Notes: generated by a model not told the origin, from the letters alone. A stretch of DNA of 33,263 nucleotides from Lachnoclostridium sp. An14 (GCF_002160755.1 NZ_NFLE01000042.1:1-33263), one strand, 5' to 3'; shown: positions 17,024-24,925, counted from the stretch's first letter. Numbers and translations are program-made.

Positions 17024-17062
17024 GGGGCCGGGAGTCTGGAAACGGATTTCCGGCCCCCTTTT
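17024..17062 (+). terminator. Rho-independent terminator after DUF5688 gene
   Basis: GGGGCCGG (17024-17031) pairs with CCGGCCCC (17050-17057), extended by GA/TT, and is followed by CCTTTTC. It ends the recombination operon. Confidence 0.8.
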
Positions 17063-17146
17063 CAGGTGTTTGTCGTTTAGGAGGATCCGTCAGGGGATTC
17101 GGAGAATGAAGATACTCAATGAATAAAAAGAAGGAGATATGACTGT

Positions 17147-17377
17147 ATGGTAAAGCAGGGGACGTTATTTTATGATAAGGCAAGCGGCCGCTATAATTTC
17201 TATTACGAATCAGATGGGGAGATGCGGGACTATGGAGGAATCCACTGTGGAGAGGTATTTGAGTTTAAGTTAAATGATGTCTGGGTGCCAGCCAGGATAG
17301 AGATGAGCGGAGACTGGTATTTGGTAGGCTTGCCGGGGCTTTTGATGGAAGGGCTGCCGGTGAGGACACTGCGGTAA
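17147..17377 (+). CDS. DUF5348 family protein
   Basis: A 76-residue protein resembling DUF5348, a small beta-rich family of unknown function common on Firmicute integrated elements. Typical parts are GTLFYDKASGRYNF at the N-terminus, GGIHCGEVFEFKLNDVWVPA in the middle and GDWYLVGLPG near the end. AAGGAG lies about 10 nt before the ATG. It is a short gene alone between two non-coding gaps. Confidence 0.8.
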   Translation: MVKQGTLFYDKASGRYNFYYESDGEMRDYGGIHCGEVFEFKLNDVWVPARIEMSGDWYLVGLPGLLMEGLPVRTLR

Positions 17378-17452
17378 AGGGGGACTCTTTGCGGAAAAAA
17401 GTAGAAACTTTTTAGTGGGTATGATAGAATTTAGATAGAGGAGGATGAGGCA

Positions 17453-18472
17453 GTGAATATTGACACAACCATAGCAAAAAATATCCATGTTGCAGGTGAT
17501 AAGGCCAGATATGATGCTGTGTGCAAACGGCTGCTTTCTGAGAAGATCATCTTGGCATGGATTATGAAGAACTGCCTGGAAGAATTTCGTGATTGTGATG
17601 TAAAGGAAATCGCAGAAAAATATATTGAGGGAGAGCCAAGTGTGGCCGGTGTGCCGGTGCATCCGGATGAGGAGGGAATACAGCAGGCACCCATGATTAC
17701 CGGAGTGGGAACGGAAGATGTGACCATGACGGAAGGGAAGGTCACTTATGATATTCGGTTTAAGGCGTCAGTTCCCGTTTCTGGAGAACGGATCCAGTTG
17801 ATTATCAATATTGAGGCTCAGAATAAATTCTATCCGGGTTATCCGTTGATTAAGCGGGCGCTTTACTATTGCAGCCGTATGGTATCTTCCCAATATGGAA
17901 AAGAGTTTACGGATCCCCATTATGAGAAGATCAAGAAGGTTTACAGTATCTGGATCTGTATGGATCCGCCGAAGAATCGAGAAAACAGCATAACAAGGTA
18001 CTATATTAATGAAGAAAATCTGGTTGGCAGTGTCAATGAGGAGAGAAGTCACTATGATCTGCTGTCTGCTGTCATGATATGTCTCGGAAACGCGGATAAG
18101 AGTGCCGGGACAGATGTCTTGCGGTTGCTGGATGTACTTCTGTCCGCAGACACAAAACCAGATGAGAAATGCCGTATATTGGAACAGGATTTTTCCATCG
18201 AGATGACGCAGGAATTGGAAAGTGAGGTGTCGCTTATGTGTAATCTGAGTGAAGGCGTTGAGCAGAGAGGGATAGAGAAAGGACTTCAGCAGGGACTCCA
18301 GCAGGGACTTCAGCAAGGACTTCAGCAGGGCCGTCAGGAAGGTCGTCAGGAAGGAAAAATTTATGGACTCATTGAGGCGTACAGAGATGAAAATGTCCCG
18401 GAAGAAGAAATTGTCTCCCGTATTCAGAAGAAGTTTGGGATGACGGAGGAGGAAGTAAAGGACTATCTGTAA
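17453..18472 (+). CDS. Rpn-type PD-(D/E)XK nuclease/transposase-family protein
   Basis: A 339-residue member of the Rpn/PD-(D/E)XK nuclease family, related to recombination-promoting nucleases. Active-site candidates are Asp100 in TYDIRFKA and Glu121-x-Gln123 in LIINIEAQNKF. The C-terminal ~90 residues hold Gln/Gly-rich repeats (GLQQ x4, GRQE x2) coded by six 12-bp units (18281-18352), then a helical tail with IVSRIQKKFGMTEEEV. The start is GTG with GAGGAGG upstream. The last 380 bp are duplicated, with damage, just downstream. These genes behave as selfish or host-associated multi-copy families. Confidence 0.88.
   Translation: MNIDTTIAKNIHVAGDKARYDAVCKRLLSEKIILAWIMKNCLEEFRDCDVKEIAEKYIEGEPSVAGVPVHPDEEGIQQAPMITGVGTEDVTMTEGKVTYDIRFKASVPVSGERIQLIINIEAQNKFYPGYPLIKRALYYCSRMVSSQYGKEFTDPHYEKIKKVYSIWICMDPPKNRENSITRYYINEENLVGSVNEERSHYDLLSAVMICLGNADKSAGTDVLRLLDVLLSADTKPDEKCRILEQDFSIEMTQELESEVSLMCNLSEGVEQRGIEKGLQQGLQQGLQQGLQQGRQEGRQEGKIYGLIEAYRDENVPEEEIVSRIQKKFGMTEEEVKDYL
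18281..18352 (+). repeat. six 12-bp tandem repeats in the nuclease gene
   Basis: Six 12-bp units run in frame: four of GGACTTCAGCAG type and two of GGYCGTCAGGAA type, encoding GLQQ and GRQE tetrapeptides. The downstream duplicate has only four units (18735-18782). Copy number differences suggest slippage. Confidence 0.9.
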
Positions 18473-18501
18473 TAAAAAGAAGAAAAAAGCGGAAATACAA
18501 G

Positions 18502-18540
18502 GGGTGTTGCAAAATCATCTAGGCTGATTTTGCAGCACCC
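18502..18540. repeat. 16-bp inverted repeat at a duplication junction
   Basis: GGGTGTTGCAAAATCA (18502-18517) faces TGATTTTGCAGCACCC (18525-18540) across a 7-nt loop, with one G-T pair. There is no T-tract, so it is a poor terminator. The decayed nuclease duplicate begins two bases later. It may be fused ends of an insertion-sequence relic, or a palindromic repeat. Confidence 0.7.
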
Positions 18541-18542
18541 TC

Positions 18543-18902
18543 ATGCAGATAAGAGTGCCGGGGCAGGAGTTTTGCGGTTGCTGGATGTACTTTCTGTCCG
18601 CAGACACGAAACCGGATGAAAAATGCCGCATATTGGAACAGGATTTTTCCATCGAGATGACACAGGAATTGGAAAGTGAGGTGTCGCTTATGTGTAATCT
18701 GAGTGAAGGCGTTGAGCAGAGAGGGATAGAGAGAGGACTTCAGCAAGGACTTCAGCAGGGTCGTCAGGAAGGCCGTCAGGAAGGGAAAATTTATGGACTC
18801 ATTGAGGCGTACAGAGATGAAAGCGTCCCGGAAGAAGAAATTGTCTCCCGTCTTCAGAAGAAGTTTGGGATGACAGAGGAAGAAATCCAGAAGTATTTGT
18901 AA
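18543..18902 (+). pseudogene. truncated duplicate of the nuclease gene 3' end
   Basis: This segment closely matches 18092-18472 of the adjacent gene and lacks the nuclease domain. An extra T (TACTTTCTGTCC versus TACTTCTGTCC) shifts the frame near its start. The tail repeats are reduced to four units, and the final codons still encode a matching C-terminus ending KYL. A 119-codon frame stays open, but its first ~17 codons are out of the ancestral frame. I read it as a gene fragment, not a functional protein. Confidence 0.82.
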
Positions 18903-18954
18903 TTAAAATAAGGAAATTGCGATCATGTGCAAAGCTACGGAAGATATGTGAAAT

Positions 18955-19085
18955 CAGGCAGTGAAAGACAGCATGATGGAAGTAGCGGTTCGGTTGTTAT
19001 CCGGCGGCACGTTGACACCTGAAAAATTGCTGAATATGTTGGCTTTCCTCTTGAAAAAGTGGAAAAACTGAAAACAGATAAATGT
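18955..19085 (+). pseudogene. remnant of another Rpn-type nuclease tail
   Basis: Two adjoining frames read VAVRLLSGGTLTPEK and then, after a one-base shift near 19025, IAEYVGFPLEKVEKLK. Such tails end many Rpn/PD-(D/E)XK family proteins. The fragment has no start codon context and no nuclease core, so it is decayed DNA between the duplicate and the terminator at 19092. Confidence 0.55.
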
Positions 19086-19091
19086 ACATAA

Positions 19092-19148
19092 AGAATAGGC
19101 AATGGCCGGGAACGTAAAGCAGGTTCCTGGCCATTGTCATATTCTTTT
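19092..19148 (+). terminator. strong hairpin terminator
   Basis: GGCAATGGCCGGGAAC (19098-19113) pairs with GTTCCTGGCCATTGTC (19123-19138), with two G-T pairs, and AGAATA/TATTCT extends it. TTTTAC follows. It ends transcription from the nuclease region. Confidence 0.8.
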
Positions 19149-19274
19149 ACATTGTAGTACTGATATTTTGCGCTGCGGAGAGTGAATTTTTTCTTGTCAA
19201 TATACCCTTTTTAATAGCAAAAATAAAAATGCAGAATGATACAAACAATTTAGAGCCTGGGAGGCGGGAAATTC

Positions 19275-19302
19275 TTTACTATATGGAAAAAACGGCTATA
19301 AT
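19275..19302 (+). promoter_or_regulatory. putative promoter of the AAA_14 ATPase gene
   Basis: TTTACT (19275-19280), a 16-bp spacer and a consensus TATAAT (19297-19302) lie about 70 nt before the ATG at 19375. The rest of 19149-19374 holds no gene I can support. Confidence 0.5.
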
Positions 19303-19374
19303 GATAACATGGGCGGCAGATGCGAAGGAAATTCCTGCCGGTTGGTTTAAGAGAAAGAAAGGTTCGGTATTCTT

Positions 19375-20739
19375 ATGGTGAATGGAAATGGAGGATTTTT
19401 TACAAAGGAGATAGAGTTGGCGCGGGATGTTCAGGCGGCGTTGGCTGATTGGAAACGGAAACGGCATAACTCTGTTCTACAGGTAGAAGGCCCCAGACAG
19501 GTGGGTAAGACCCACGAGGTCAGGAAGTTTGCCAGGGATAATTATCAGCAGGTGATTTATGTCAATTTGGTTCGGGACGAGTACGGATTTGAGGATTTGC
19601 TTTCGGAGAGGCAGTTTTTGGATCGGTACTGCGAAAGGGCGGGCCTTGGTTCATTTCGCAATGATGAAACCACCATTTTGATTATTGACGAGATTCAGGA
19701 GAGACGGGAAGTTTATAATGCGATTCGGGATATTCGGGAAAGATGTGCCTGTGACATCATTGTCAGCGGGAGCTATCTGGCGCGAACGGTAAATTCCAGG
19801 GACTTTTTTCTTCCGGCGGGGATTGCGTACTTAAGAATGATGCCGTTGTCCTTCCGGGAGTTCTGCCGCAGTCTGGATTTGGAGGAAACCCTTCTTGGTT
19901 TGGATCCTTATGGACAGTCGGCCAGGGAAGATTATGAGAGGCTGGGAAAGGCCTATGAGGTCTACCGGCAGATCGGCGGGTATCCGGAAGTTGTGACCAC
20001 GTATCTGCGGACTGGGAGCGTGGAGGAGTGCATGGATGTGCTGGAAAATCTGGTGAGGACGTTTACCGCGGAATCCAGCCGGTTCTTTTCCAACAGCACG
20101 GCACACAGTATTTTCAGCGAGGTATACCGCGCAGTGATGGTTCAGATGGCAGAAGAAAAAAAGGGAACCGGGAAGGCGTTTTTGGAATTCGTGACAAATT
20201 TTGTCAAGGATTCTATAAAGGAGCCGGTGAGCCGCAACGAGGTGCGGGCAGCGTCCTCATGGCTGCTCTATTCCGGCGTGATCGGGTACTGCGATTTGTA
20301 TAACAATGGAGATGTGACGGATGTGGTCGCGGATCGCAGGGCGTATTTTTCAGATCCGGGAATCGCCAACTATATTTCCAGTCTGGTTACGCTCCCCAGA
20401 GACGCAAGAGAGGGAATGCTGACAGAGACTTTTGCCTATACGGAATTGAACCGCCTGTACATGGCGCAGGCCAGCAGACGGCAGGTGAGGGGAGATAAGC
20501 CCTGTTTTTCCATATGCGGGGACTATGAACTGGATTTTGTGGTGGTGGATAAAGAAGACCGGCGGTTTGGCATTGAGGTAAAAAGCAGTGATAATCGTGC
20601 CAGATCTTTGGTATATTATAAGGAAAAGGGACTGGTGGATACGGCGATCCGTGCGGTGCCTGCGATGGGCGGCCGTGGGGAGCGATATGTGACAATCCCC
20701 ATTTACATGATCGGATGCCGGTTCCCGTATGAATTCTAG
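19375..20739 (+). CDS. AAA_14/DUF4143 ATPase
   Basis: A 454-residue ATPase of the AAA_14 plus DUF4143 type. Walker A is GPRQVGKT (39-46); Walker B is TILIIDEIQ at about 101-109; ending GSYL after IIVS is a sensor-like motif. The C-terminal DUF4143 region contains YELDFVVVDKEDRRFGIEVK, a PD-(D/E)XK-like Asp/ExK pattern. Family functions are poorly known, and many members may be mobile or accessory. Ribosome-site match is weak (GAAAGG 12 nt before the ATG). It is the last gene inside the element, just before the right attachment site. A hairpin follows its stop. Confidence 0.9.
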   Translation: MVNGNGGFFTKEIELARDVQAALADWKRKRHNSVLQVEGPRQVGKTHEVRKFARDNYQQVIYVNLVRDEYGFEDLLSERQFLDRYCERAGLGSFRNDETTILIIDEIQERREVYNAIRDIRERCACDIIVSGSYLARTVNSRDFFLPAGIAYLRMMPLSFREFCRSLDLEETLLGLDPYGQSAREDYERLGKAYEVYRQIGGYPEVVTTYLRTGSVEECMDVLENLVRTFTAESSRFFSNSTAHSIFSEVYRAVMVQMAEEKKGTGKAFLEFVTNFVKDSIKEPVSRNEVRAASSWLLYSGVIGYCDLYNNGDVTDVVADRRAYFSDPGIANYISSLVTLPRDAREGMLTETFAYTELNRLYMAQASRRQVRGDKPCFSICGDYELDFVVVDKEDRRFGIEVKSSDNRARSLVYYKEKGLVDTAIRAVPAMGGRGERYVTIPIYMIGCRFPYEF

Positions 20740-20752
20740 GGGAGAGAGGGGG

Positions 20753-20779
20753 ACGGCTGCCGTTTTGAGGGGCAGCCGT
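20753..20779 (+). terminator. hairpin after the AAA_14 ATPase gene
   Basis: ACGGCTGCC (20753-20761) pairs perfectly with GGCAGCCGT (20771-20779) over a 9-nt loop and is followed by GTTCCTCC. The T-tract is weak, so termination may be partial. Confidence 0.6.
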
Positions 20780-20876
20780 GTTCCTCCTGTCCGTGGCCGG
20801 TGGGAGGCTGTTATGTACAAAACAGTCTGTTTTCCCCGTCCGGTAGGCAGCCCGCCGGGTTATTCAGACTTTGTTT

Positions 20877-20923
20877 GCCTGCTTGCGTAAGTGCTTGCGC
20901 AAACTTGGGCGGTATGCGCAAAC
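20877..20923. repeat. CTTGCG/CGCAAA repeats, putative integrase arm sites (right)
   Basis: GCTTGCGTAAGTGCTTGCGC is followed by GGTATGCGCAAAC, giving direct and inverted copies of a TTGCG core 35-80 bp inside the right attachment repeat. GTGCTTGCGC is shared with 1104-1113 at the left end. Arm-site identity is inferred. Confidence 0.4.
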
Positions 20924-20957
20924 CTCCTTTCTATGCGGTTTTTTGGGACATTTACCA

Positions 20958-21033
20958 GTTCAAATCCGGTCGTCGCCTCTAGGCGAAAACCTCAGAAACC
21001 TTGTAAAATCAAGAGTTCTGAGGTTTTTTCTTT
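20958..21033. repeat. attR: right copy of the tRNA-Cys 3' end repeat
   Basis: This is the right partner of 1019-1094, with 74 of 76 bases identical. It comprises the tRNA-Cys T-arm and acceptor 3' strand plus the terminator hairpin (20988-21029). No tRNA 5' half precedes it, so it is not a gene. It marks the right boundary of an element of about 19.9 kb. Homopolymer runs (T7-T8 and C8) follow at 21031-21056. Confidence 0.88.
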
Positions 21034-21131
21034 TTTTTACCTTTTTTTACCCCCCCCAAAAATCATGCCTTCCAAGCATTCCTGGAGATGATTAGCAGGT
21101 ATTAGACATCGGAAAACAGTTGAATTACAAT

Positions 21132-21174
21132 AAAGGTGTTCCCAAAAGGATTTTCTGGCGGGAGCGCCTTTTTC
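21132..21174 (+). terminator. terminator upstream of the MerR gene
   Basis: AAAGGTGTTCCC (21132-21143) pairs with GGGAGCGCCTTT (21160-21171), with two G-T pairs, ending in a T-run. It isolates the flavodoxin cluster from transcription out of the element. Confidence 0.78.
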
Positions 21175-21221
21175 TATTATTTTTGTGATAAATTGCAGAT
21201 CAGGATTTGAGGTGATACGGT

Positions 21222-21590
21222 ATGACGATGCAGGAGGCCAGCGAGCGGTACTGCATTCCCGTGGAGGTGCTGCGGGAGTATGAGAGATGGGGACTGTGCG
21301 GGGTGGTCAAGACGGTGATGGGAGTCTGGCAGTACGATGACGAAGATATTGAGCGGCTGAGTATGATCATGACCCTTCATGACATTGGATTTGACAACGA
21401 GCAGGTGGAGAGGTATATGCGGCTGATGCTGGAGGAGAGAAATTCGGAAGAAAAGCGGATGCGGATGCTGGAGCTGCTGCGGGACAGCACGTTGGATGAA
21501 ATTCACGTTAAGCAGAAACAGTTGGACCGGATGGACTATCTGAGGTATAAGCTCCAGCAGGAGAAAGAGCGGCAGAGCAGAGAAAAATAA
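21222..21590 (+). CDS. MerR-family transcriptional regulator
   Basis: A 122-residue MerR-type protein. The winged HTH occupies about residues 3-70 (MQEASERYCIPVEVLREYER, then DIERLSMIMTLHDIGFDNEQ). A coiled-coil dimerisation helix runs to ~115. There is no metal-binding Cys cluster, only two cysteines in the HTH region, so the signal is not obvious. It starts 17 bp before the first flavodoxin gene and likely regulates the whole cluster 21222-27828 together with itself. Confidence 0.9.
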   Translation: MTMQEASERYCIPVEVLREYERWGLCGVVKTVMGVWQYDDEDIERLSMIMTLHDIGFDNEQVERYMRLMLEERNSEEKRMRMLELLRDSTLDEIHVKQKQLDRMDYLRYKLQQEKERQSREK

Positions 21591-21607
21591 AAAAGGAGGA
21601 GAGGACA

Positions 21608-22282
21608 ATGAGGAAAAGATTTGTGATCAGCTTTTTGGCAGGCTGTACGATGACGGTGTTGGCGGCTTGTTCCCCTGGGGAGCAGGCGGAGCCGGCTGTG
21701 ACGGAAACTGCCCAGGAATCCGTGGAAACGGAGAACAGCGGGGAGACAGAGACGGAGGAAACAGCTGCGGAGCCCGGGGAAATGGACGAAACTCCGGGGG
21801 CAGGCGGAGATGCGCTGGTGGTATATTTCTCCTGGTCTGGAAATACACGGTCTGTGGCGGAGGAGATTGAGGCGCAGACGGGAGCGGATGTATTTGAAAT
21901 CGTTCCGGCGGAGCCTTACACCGACGACTATGATACATTGCTGGAGATCGCCCAGGAGGAGCAGGCGGCGGAGGCCAGGCCGGAAATCGCGGACAGCGTG
22001 GAGAATTGGGAGGATTATGAGGTTATTTATCTGGGATACCCCAACTGGTGGGGCGATATGCCGATGATTCTCTACAGCTTTTTGGACAGCTACGATTTAT
22101 CCGGAAAGACGGTTGCTCCCTTTGTCACCAGCGGTGGAAGTGGATTTTCCGGAACCATTGGGACGATAGAGAGCCTGGAGCCGGGAGCGGAGGTGCTGGA
22201 GGGCCTGTCCCTGGGCAGTTCCCAGGCGGCACAGCCGGAGGAGGCTGTAGCGCAGTGGCTGGAGGAGCTTGGCCTGAATTGA
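21608..22282 (+). CDS. exported lipoprotein flavodoxin (1)
   Basis: A 224-residue protein with a lipoprotein signal (VLAAC, Cys21), a Glu/Thr-rich linker to about residue 65 and a flavodoxin domain (Flavodoxin_4 type). The FMN phosphate loop is YFSWSGNTRS (about 73-82), and GYPNWWGDMPM and the SGGSGFSGT loop are the second FMN contact regions. Flavodoxins are normally cytosolic; the lipobox places this one on the outer face of the membrane. AGGAGAGG precedes the ATG. It is 17 bp from merR and probably part of the same transcript. Confidence 0.92.
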   Translation: MRKRFVISFLAGCTMTVLAACSPGEQAEPAVTETAQESVETENSGETETEETAAEPGEMDETPGAGGDALVVYFSWSGNTRSVAEEIEAQTGADVFEIVPAEPYTDDYDTLLEIAQEEQAAEARPEIADSVENWEDYEVIYLGYPNWWGDMPMILYSFLDSYDLSGKTVAPFVTSGGSGFSGTIGTIESLEPGAEVLEGLSLGSSQAAQPEEAVAQWLEELGLN

Positions 22283-22292
22283 CAGGGGGCGG

Positions 22293-22323
22293 CAGTTGAA
22301 AAGAACTTGATATTTTTCAACTG
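22293..22323 (+). promoter_or_regulatory. inverted repeat between flavodoxin and reductase genes
   Basis: CAGTTGAAAA (22293-22302) and TTTTCAACTG (22314-22323) form a perfect 10-bp inverted repeat with an 11-nt centre in the 108-bp gap. It could be an operator or a weak terminator, perhaps for an internal promoter of the reductase gene. Confidence 0.5.
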
Positions 22324-22390
22324 TTGTATATTTGGAAACTGGTTCAAGAGAGTCTAATTTTAATTAAGAACAGAAAAGGAGAGTGCGATT

Positions 22391-23359
22391 ATGAGCAAGG
22401 CAGAAAACAACACGAAGAAATTTCCGGCAGTTGCCCTTGGGACCTGGTCCTGGGGCGTGGGGGCCGTGGGAGGCGATCAGGTATTTGGGAACCATCTGGG
22501 AACGGACGAGTTAAAGCCGGTGTTTGAACGGGCCATGGAGGAAGGACTGAATCTGTGGGACAGTGCTGTGGTGTACGGAATGGGAGCCTCGGAGGAGATC
22601 CTTGGAAACTTTACGAAGGATTATCCCAGGGAAAACGTGATCATTTCCACCAAGTTCACACCGCAGATCGCAGGGGACGGGGCCGATCCAGTGGCGGAGA
22701 TGTGTGATTCGAGCTTACAGCGGTTTCACGCGGATTATATTGACATTTACTGGATTCACAATCCGGCGGATGTGGAAACGTGGACGCCGTTTCTGGCTCC
22801 TCTTGTAAAGAGCGGCAAGGTAAAACAGGTGGGAGTTTCCAATCACAATCTGGCGCAGATCAAACGGGCGGAGGAAATTCTCGCGAAGGACGGCATTCGC
22901 CTGGCGGCGGTGCAGAACCATTACAGCCTGCTGTACCGTTCTTCCGAGCGGGCGGGGATTCTGGATTACTGTAAAGAAAAGGGAATTGCCTTTTTCGCGT
23001 ATATGGTGCTGGAACAGGGGGCGCTGAGCGGAAAGTACGGCACGGCCCATCCCCTTCCGGCGGGGAGCCAGAGGGCGGAGACCTACAATCCGATCCTGCC
23101 TCAGCTGGAAGTGCTGACGGAGGAAATGAGGGCCATGGGAGCGGAACACAACGAGTCTGTTTCCCAGATTGCCATGGCGTGGGCGGTGGCAAAGGGGGCC
23201 ATTCCCTTAATCGGAGTGACGAAACCGTCCCATGTGACGGAGGCGGCGGCAGCGGCAAAAATCCAGCTGAGCGCGGCGGAGATGGAAAAGCTGGAGGCGC
23301 TGGCTGCGGCGGCCGGAGTGGATACGAGGGGTTCCTGGGAAAATCCCATGGAACAGTAA
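22391..23359 (+). CDS. aldo/keto reductase
   Basis: A 322-residue NAD(P)H-dependent aldo/keto reductase. The catalytic tetrad is visible: Asp57 and Tyr62 in LWDSAVVYG, Lys88 in IISTKFTP, His123 in YWIHNPAD. The nucleotide-binding end has IPLIGVTKPSHVTEA. It has no signal peptide, so it is cytosolic. AAAGGAGA lies 8 nt before the ATG. It sits between exported redox genes and may supply reducing power or detoxify carbonyls made under the same stress; the substrate is unknown. Confidence 0.94.
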   Translation: MSKAENNTKKFPAVALGTWSWGVGAVGGDQVFGNHLGTDELKPVFERAMEEGLNLWDSAVVYGMGASEEILGNFTKDYPRENVIISTKFTPQIAGDGADPVAEMCDSSLQRFHADYIDIYWIHNPADVETWTPFLAPLVKSGKVKQVGVSNHNLAQIKRAEEILAKDGIRLAAVQNHYSLLYRSSERAGILDYCKEKGIAFFAYMVLEQGALSGKYGTAHPLPAGSQRAETYNPILPQLEVLTEEMRAMGAEHNESVSQIAMAWAVAKGAIPLIGVTKPSHVTEAAAAAKIQLSAAEMEKLEALAAAAGVDTRGSWENPMEQ

Positions 23360-23426
23360 GAATTCATTGGAAACTGTAAATCAAGGCCTTTTTCAGAGGA
23401 AGACGCGGACAGGAGAACGATCGCCT

Positions 23427-24131
23427 ATGAACGGAAAAGTGAAAATAAAAATACTGGTGGATCTGATGATGACGGTGGCACTGTTTCTCCTGATGGGATA
23501 CCAGTTTTGGGGAGAAAGAGCTCACGAGTGGGCGGGGGCGGCCATGCTGGCGCTGTTTCTGTTTCACAATTTTCTGAATCGGAGCTGGTACAGGGCGGTG
23601 GGACAGGGAGCGTATTCGCCCTTTCGGGTGTTTCAGACCGCTGTCAACGCTTTGGCTTTTCTTGCCATGGGCCTGCAGATGTACAGCGGGATTGTGATGT
23701 CCCGGTATGTGTTTGATTTTCTGCCTGTAGAGGGCGGAATGGCGGCTGCCAGGAGGCTGCACATTCTGGGGGCTTACTGGGGGTTTCTGCTCATGAGCGT
23801 CCATCTGGGGATGCACTGGAATTACGTGCTGGGGATGGTGTCGAACCTGTGCGGAAAAGGAAACGGGCGGGATGGCCGCCGCTTCCCGGCACTGGTGCCG
23901 GCGGTAGCCGGTGCCCTGGTCGCGTTTCGCGGGTTTCTGGTGTTTGTGGAACGGGATTTTCTGACATATATGTTTTTGCGGAGCGAATTTGTATTTTTGG
24001 ATTACGGAGAGCCGAAAATCCTGTTTTACGCGGATTATCTTTCTTTGATGGGACTTTGTGTTTTCCTGTCCCACTATCTGTCCAAATGGCTGAAAAAGAT
24101 GGGGAAACAGAGGAGAGGAGGCGTAGGATGA
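23427..24131 (+). CDS. DUF4405-type membrane protein (putative haem cytochrome)
   Basis: A 234-residue integral membrane protein resembling DUF4405 / cytochrome b561-like four-helix proteins. Helices lie at about 10-27, 35-52, 70-92, 110-135 and 205-222. Conserved histidines in LFLFHNFLNRSWYR, RRLHILGAYWG and SVHLGMHWNY are in the positions expected for haem ligands. ATG at 23427 has AGGAGA 10 nt upstream; a TTG at 23367 is unlikely. Its stop overlaps the next start (ATGA), so it is translationally coupled to flavodoxin 2. It could pass electrons across the membrane to that flavodoxin. Confidence 0.82.
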   Translation: MNGKVKIKILVDLMMTVALFLLMGYQFWGERAHEWAGAAMLALFLFHNFLNRSWYRAVGQGAYSPFRVFQTAVNALAFLAMGLQMYSGIVMSRYVFDFLPVEGGMAAARRLHILGAYWGFLLMSVHLGMHWNYVLGMVSNLCGKGNGRDGRRFPALVPAVAGALVAFRGFLVFVERDFLTYMFLRSEFVFLDYGEPKILFYADYLSLMGLCVFLSHYLSKWLKKMGKQRRGGVG

Positions 24132-24904
24132 AAAAAGGAATTGCCCTGCTTCTGGCGGCCTGTATGGCACTTTCGGCCTGCGGTGCCGCCGGGCGGTCAG
24201 AGACCGGGGAAACGGCGCGGATAGAACAGAGCCAGGAGGTGGAAACGCAGACTGGAGAAAACCGGGACGGAGAGAGAACGTCCGGGGAAACCGCGGAAAG
24301 AGCGCCTGGGCAGGAACAGGAGACGGAAAAAATTCTCATCGCTTACTTTACCTGGGCAGACAACACGCAGGTGGAAGACCCGTCCGCGGTGGATGTGGAC
24401 GCCACCACCTCGGCCAGTGTGTTGCCGCCGGGTAATACGGCGAAACTGGCGGAATGGATCCAGGAGAGAGTGGGCGGAGATCTGTTTTCCATTGTGACGG
24501 AGGAGCCGTATTCCAGCGATTATGACCAGTGTCTGGAGCGGGCGGCGGACGAGAAAGCGGAGGACGCAAGGCCGGCGCTGACAGGCCGTGTGGAACATAT
24601 GGAACAGTATGACACGGTTTTTCTGGGGTATCCCAACTGGTGGTACACCGTCCCCATGCCGGTTCTCACGTTTCTGGAGGCGTACGATTTTTCCGGAAAG
24701 ACCGTCGTGCCGTTCTGTGCCCACGGAACGGGAGGGCTGGCAGGGAGTGTTGAGGCCATTGAAGACGCTCTGCCGGAGAGCGCCAGGCTTTTGGAGCCGG
24801 TGGGCGTTTACCGCCCGGATGTGGATTTTGCCCAGCCGGTGATTGATCAGTGGCTGGATGGGCTTGGTTATGGAGCTGAGAGTGCAGAAGGACAGGTTCC
24901 TTAA
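24128..24904 (+). CDS. exported lipoprotein flavodoxin (2)
   Basis: A 258-residue flavodoxin-family lipoprotein. The signal peptide ends in lipobox LSAC (Cys18), then a Glu/Thr-rich linker runs to about residue 68. The flavodoxin domain has a split phosphate loop: IAYFTWADNTQVEDP, an insert rich in Asp/Thr/Ser, then VLPPGNTAKLAEWI. This insertion is known in some flavodoxin-family proteins. GYPNWWYTVPMPVLTF and FCAHGTGGLAG are further FMN-contact regions. The start overlaps the DUF4405 stop by 4 nt, with AGGAGG 6 nt before the ATG. Confidence 0.92.
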   Translation: MKKGIALLLAACMALSACGAAGRSETGETARIEQSQEVETQTGENRDGERTSGETAERAPGQEQETEKILIAYFTWADNTQVEDPSAVDVDATTSASVLPPGNTAKLAEWIQERVGGDLFSIVTEEPYSSDYDQCLERAADEKAEDARPALTGRVEHMEQYDTVFLGYPNWWYTVPMPVLTFLEAYDFSGKTVVPFCAHGTGGLAGSVEAIEDALPESARLLEPVGVYRPDVDFAQPVIDQWLDGLGYGAESAEGQVP

Positions 24905-24925
24905 ATAAACGGAGGAGGAAACCGG

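Noticed and set aside
18281-18352. CRISPR-like array
   Set aside because: The repeats are 12-bp in-frame units without spacers and encode part of the nuclease tail. No CRISPR array or cas gene is visible anywhere in the window.
19304-19381. 26-codon leader peptide before the AAA_14 ATPase
   Set aside because: It has no ribosome site and only chance length; the region reads as untranslated leader.
20958-21033. Second tRNA-Cys gene
   Set aside because: Only the 3' part of the tRNA is present; the 5' half and anticodon arm are missing, so it is an attachment repeat.
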